A stretch of DNA of 64,000 bases. It comes from Adineta vaga. Its lineage: Eukaryota; Rotifera. Of this stretch, positions 62,280-64,000 are shown one piece after another (within the stretch, counting starts at the first letter, position 1; the number at the start of each line of letters is the position of its first letter). The notes beneath the pieces were generated by a model. It did no database searches. It was given only the letters and a program-made list of their open reading frames with translations, and was not told where the DNA came from. Location: positions 10,354,001 through 10,418,000 of the forward strand of contig CP075497.1 in NCBI GenBank assembly GCA_021613535.1, read 5' to 3'. The position numbers and the translations under genes were made by a program.

Positions 62280-63209
62280 ATGAAATCTCGACCTGTTACA
62301 ATTATTTCGACAAATGCAACGTCAACACCAACAAAACGAACATTATTTCGTATTGCATTAACAGTTGCTTTATCTGGTACAATTGCTGTTAGTACAATAT
62401 TAATTCTTCATGGTGGATTAGCACTTGGTCGACTTCGATATTTTGTTGATGTTGGCCAATATCCTCTTCATATAACAGCAGTATTCCTAATTATTCTTGG
62501 TCTTCTTTCATTAACTACGTTCATTATCTTAACTATTGGAATAGTGAAAGTGAACAAAACACTCACCGTTCTAGCTGCTGTTCTATTAGGAATTTGCTCA
62601 CTTTGTCTTATTGCATTCAGTGCTTGGTCATTTATAACAATTACCACTGGACACATACCAGTATCAGTTAATAATACAATCGTCAAAGAATTAGAGCAAA
62701 CTCAATTCAGTTATGGAATTGGAAATAATATTATTGTAGACAATACAAATACAATGGCAAGATTAGAGAAACAACATCGTTGTTGTGGACTCACAGATCC
62801 AACTGAAGAGTATCGAAGTCGACAACAAGCATCATTTGGTTCATTGAATCCTTCACCATCATCCGGTGGAAGTGGAAATAGTCGAAGTCGACCAATATCT
62901 ACACAACGAAACTCGGGAACATCAGGTCTTTCTATTGTACTACCAATCAGTTGTTGTAATCAAAAATATCTTTCAACTGATAATCTATGTGTTGATATGT
63001 TTGCAAATAATACTAATCCAATCAATCGCTATAATATAAATGGTTGCTATTCAACTGTTACTAATTATAAATTTGAACGTATTCAACGGCAAGGTTTTAC
63101 AACAATTGTTGCTGCATGTTTAGCAGTAATTAGTTGCGTTGCACTTGCAGCTGTAATTCGACTTTTAGGCGAAGGTTATCAAGTAATTCCATTACGTACT
63201 GCGACATGA
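62280..63209 (+). CDS. Tetraspanin
   Basis: A single-exon gene, 309 residues from the ATG at 62280. Four membrane helices: RIALTVALSGTIAVSTILIL, HITAVFLIILGLLSLTTFII, VLAAVLLGICSLCLIAFSAW and FTTIVAACLAVISCVALAAV. The large extracellular loop between TM3 and TM4 has the signature CCG (HRCCGLTDPTEEY), then ISCC and a later GC (INGCY), the cysteine set that defines tetraspanins. A Ser/Gly/Arg-rich insert of about 40 residues (SGGSGNSRSRPISTQRNS) sits between the CCG and ISCC. Tetraspanins organise plasma-membrane microdomains and partner with integrins or other receptors. Absence of introns contrasts with most neighbours. Confidence 0.88.
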   Translation: MKSRPVTIISTNATSTPTKRTLFRIALTVALSGTIAVSTILILHGGLALGRLRYFVDVGQYPLHITAVFLIILGLLSLTTFIILTIGIVKVNKTLTVLAAVLLGICSLCLIAFSAWSFITITTGHIPVSVNNTIVKELEQTQFSYGIGNNIIVDNTNTMARLEKQHRCCGLTDPTEEYRSRQQASFGSLNPSPSSGGSGNSRSRPISTQRNSGTSGLSIVLPISCCNQKYLSTDNLCVDMFANNTNPINRYNINGCYSTVTNYKFERIQRQGFTTIVAACLAVISCVALAAVIRLLGEGYQVIPLRTAT

Positions 63210-64000
63210 ACATTAGTGTTTACTAATAAACTGAAGTTTCTCTTTCTCTCACTCTTCTTCTTCTTCTTCTTCTTCGCTGTTAAGATCGATGTGTTTAACA
63301 AATAAAACTCAACGTAGACTTTGTTTATTTGATATAACTGATAAACAAAACTTGTTTATTTATAAGAATGATCCAAAGAGATCAAAATCGTGTCTAATAT
63401 AAAAGCAATAAGCCATAAATGAAGCCTATTTTATTGTATATAACAAAAATCTTAATTAATTTTTCTACCCATCATAAATAATTGACTAAAGTTTGTCATG
63501 CTATTTACTCAATCTTTGTTTTACGTGACTAAAATTTCATTGATATCTATAGGCTTTTCATTTTACAATAAATCTACATATTTGATCTAATTCCCATCAA
63601 AGAAATTGTAGAGCTTTTTATGATCTTTGTTATTCCAACTAAGAAAGGATAGATTTCTAACTATCAATATTTATTTTGCGTTCTGCTATATTTCTTTCAC
63701 ATCAGATCGTTGTCTATCCATTGGTACACATAAATCATTTCCTTATTTCTTACAAAAGGTATATTCATAAATCTTTTCTTTTCATTCAAAGAATAACGAA
63801 CAAATATTGTTCTGTTAATTTTCTCTATAATAAGTCATTCGGGAAAACTAAGAGCAGAAAAATTCAATGAAGACAAATGATCAATTCAATCCTTTCGTTC
63901 TCTATACAAAGATCTACACATAATAGATTTCTAATAGAATATCTAATAATTAGAAATGTCAATAAAGCGAGAGAGAGAGAGAAAAAGAAGATTGGATTTT
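63210..64000. other. 3' flank, non-coding to window end
   Basis: About 790 AT-rich bases. It contains (CTT)n at 63254-63275, an AATAAA near 63300, and a GA run near 63969-63982. A short frame near 63676 does not look coding. A further gene may lie beyond the edge. Confidence 0.5.
63254..63275. repeat. (CTT)n microsatellite
   Basis: About seven CTT/TTC units in the 3' flank of the tetraspanin gene. Confidence 0.7.

Overview
The window is animal nuclear DNA. It is AT-rich and gene-dense, with many introns of about 45-70 bases with GT..AG ends, codons ending mostly in A or T, and AATAAA signals close behind stop codons. Small introns, short gaps between genes, paralogous pairs and an apparently bacterial-type transporter suggest a bdelloid rotifer; this is inference, since no marker gene fixes the species.

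Layout. 1-1.5 kb: a small EF-hand-fold protein. 3.1-15.4 kb: a very large secreted ADAMTS metalloprotease whose signal-peptide exon lies 3 kb upstream of the rest, with about 18 thrombospondin repeats after the spacer. 17-23 kb: a calmodulin-like gene (-), FACT subunit SSRP1 (+) and a sarcoplasmic-type calcium-binding protein (+). 23-31 kb, all on the minus strand: two tandem CorA-type magnesium transporters, mitochondrial ribosomal protein L9 and an ADAR-type RNA adenosine deaminase with a small opposite-strand ORF inside one intron. 31-40 kb: two tandem M1 aminopeptidases, the first without its zinc site and the second intact, then a GPI-anchored-type cysteine-rich orphan (-). 41-53 kb: a tight same-strand run of housekeeping genes (insulin-degrading enzyme, proteasome beta subunit PSMB1, MCMBP, WDR5, TTC14). 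55-58 kb: cytosolic arginyl-tRNA synthetase with an apparent frameshift, and a four-exon ATP synthase inhibitor IF1 (-). 60-63 kb: a Kv-type potassium channel and a tetraspanin.

How the genes relate. Most are unrelated housekeeping genes. The 41-53 kb run and the ADAR-MRPL9 pair have gaps of only 137-339 bases and polypyrimidine-AG sites just before several start codons, which resembles operon-like transcription resolved by spliced-leader trans-splicing.

Most notable: the dead/live M1 pair and a segment in the dead copy that reads either as a frameshift or as a 70-base intron; SSRP1 without an HMG box; the bacterial-type CorA tandem pair; the histidine-free IF1; the modular phase-0 exons of the ADAMTS; and the frameshift in the arginyl-tRNA synthetase. 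No CRISPR array, rRNA, tRNA or intact transposon was recognised.
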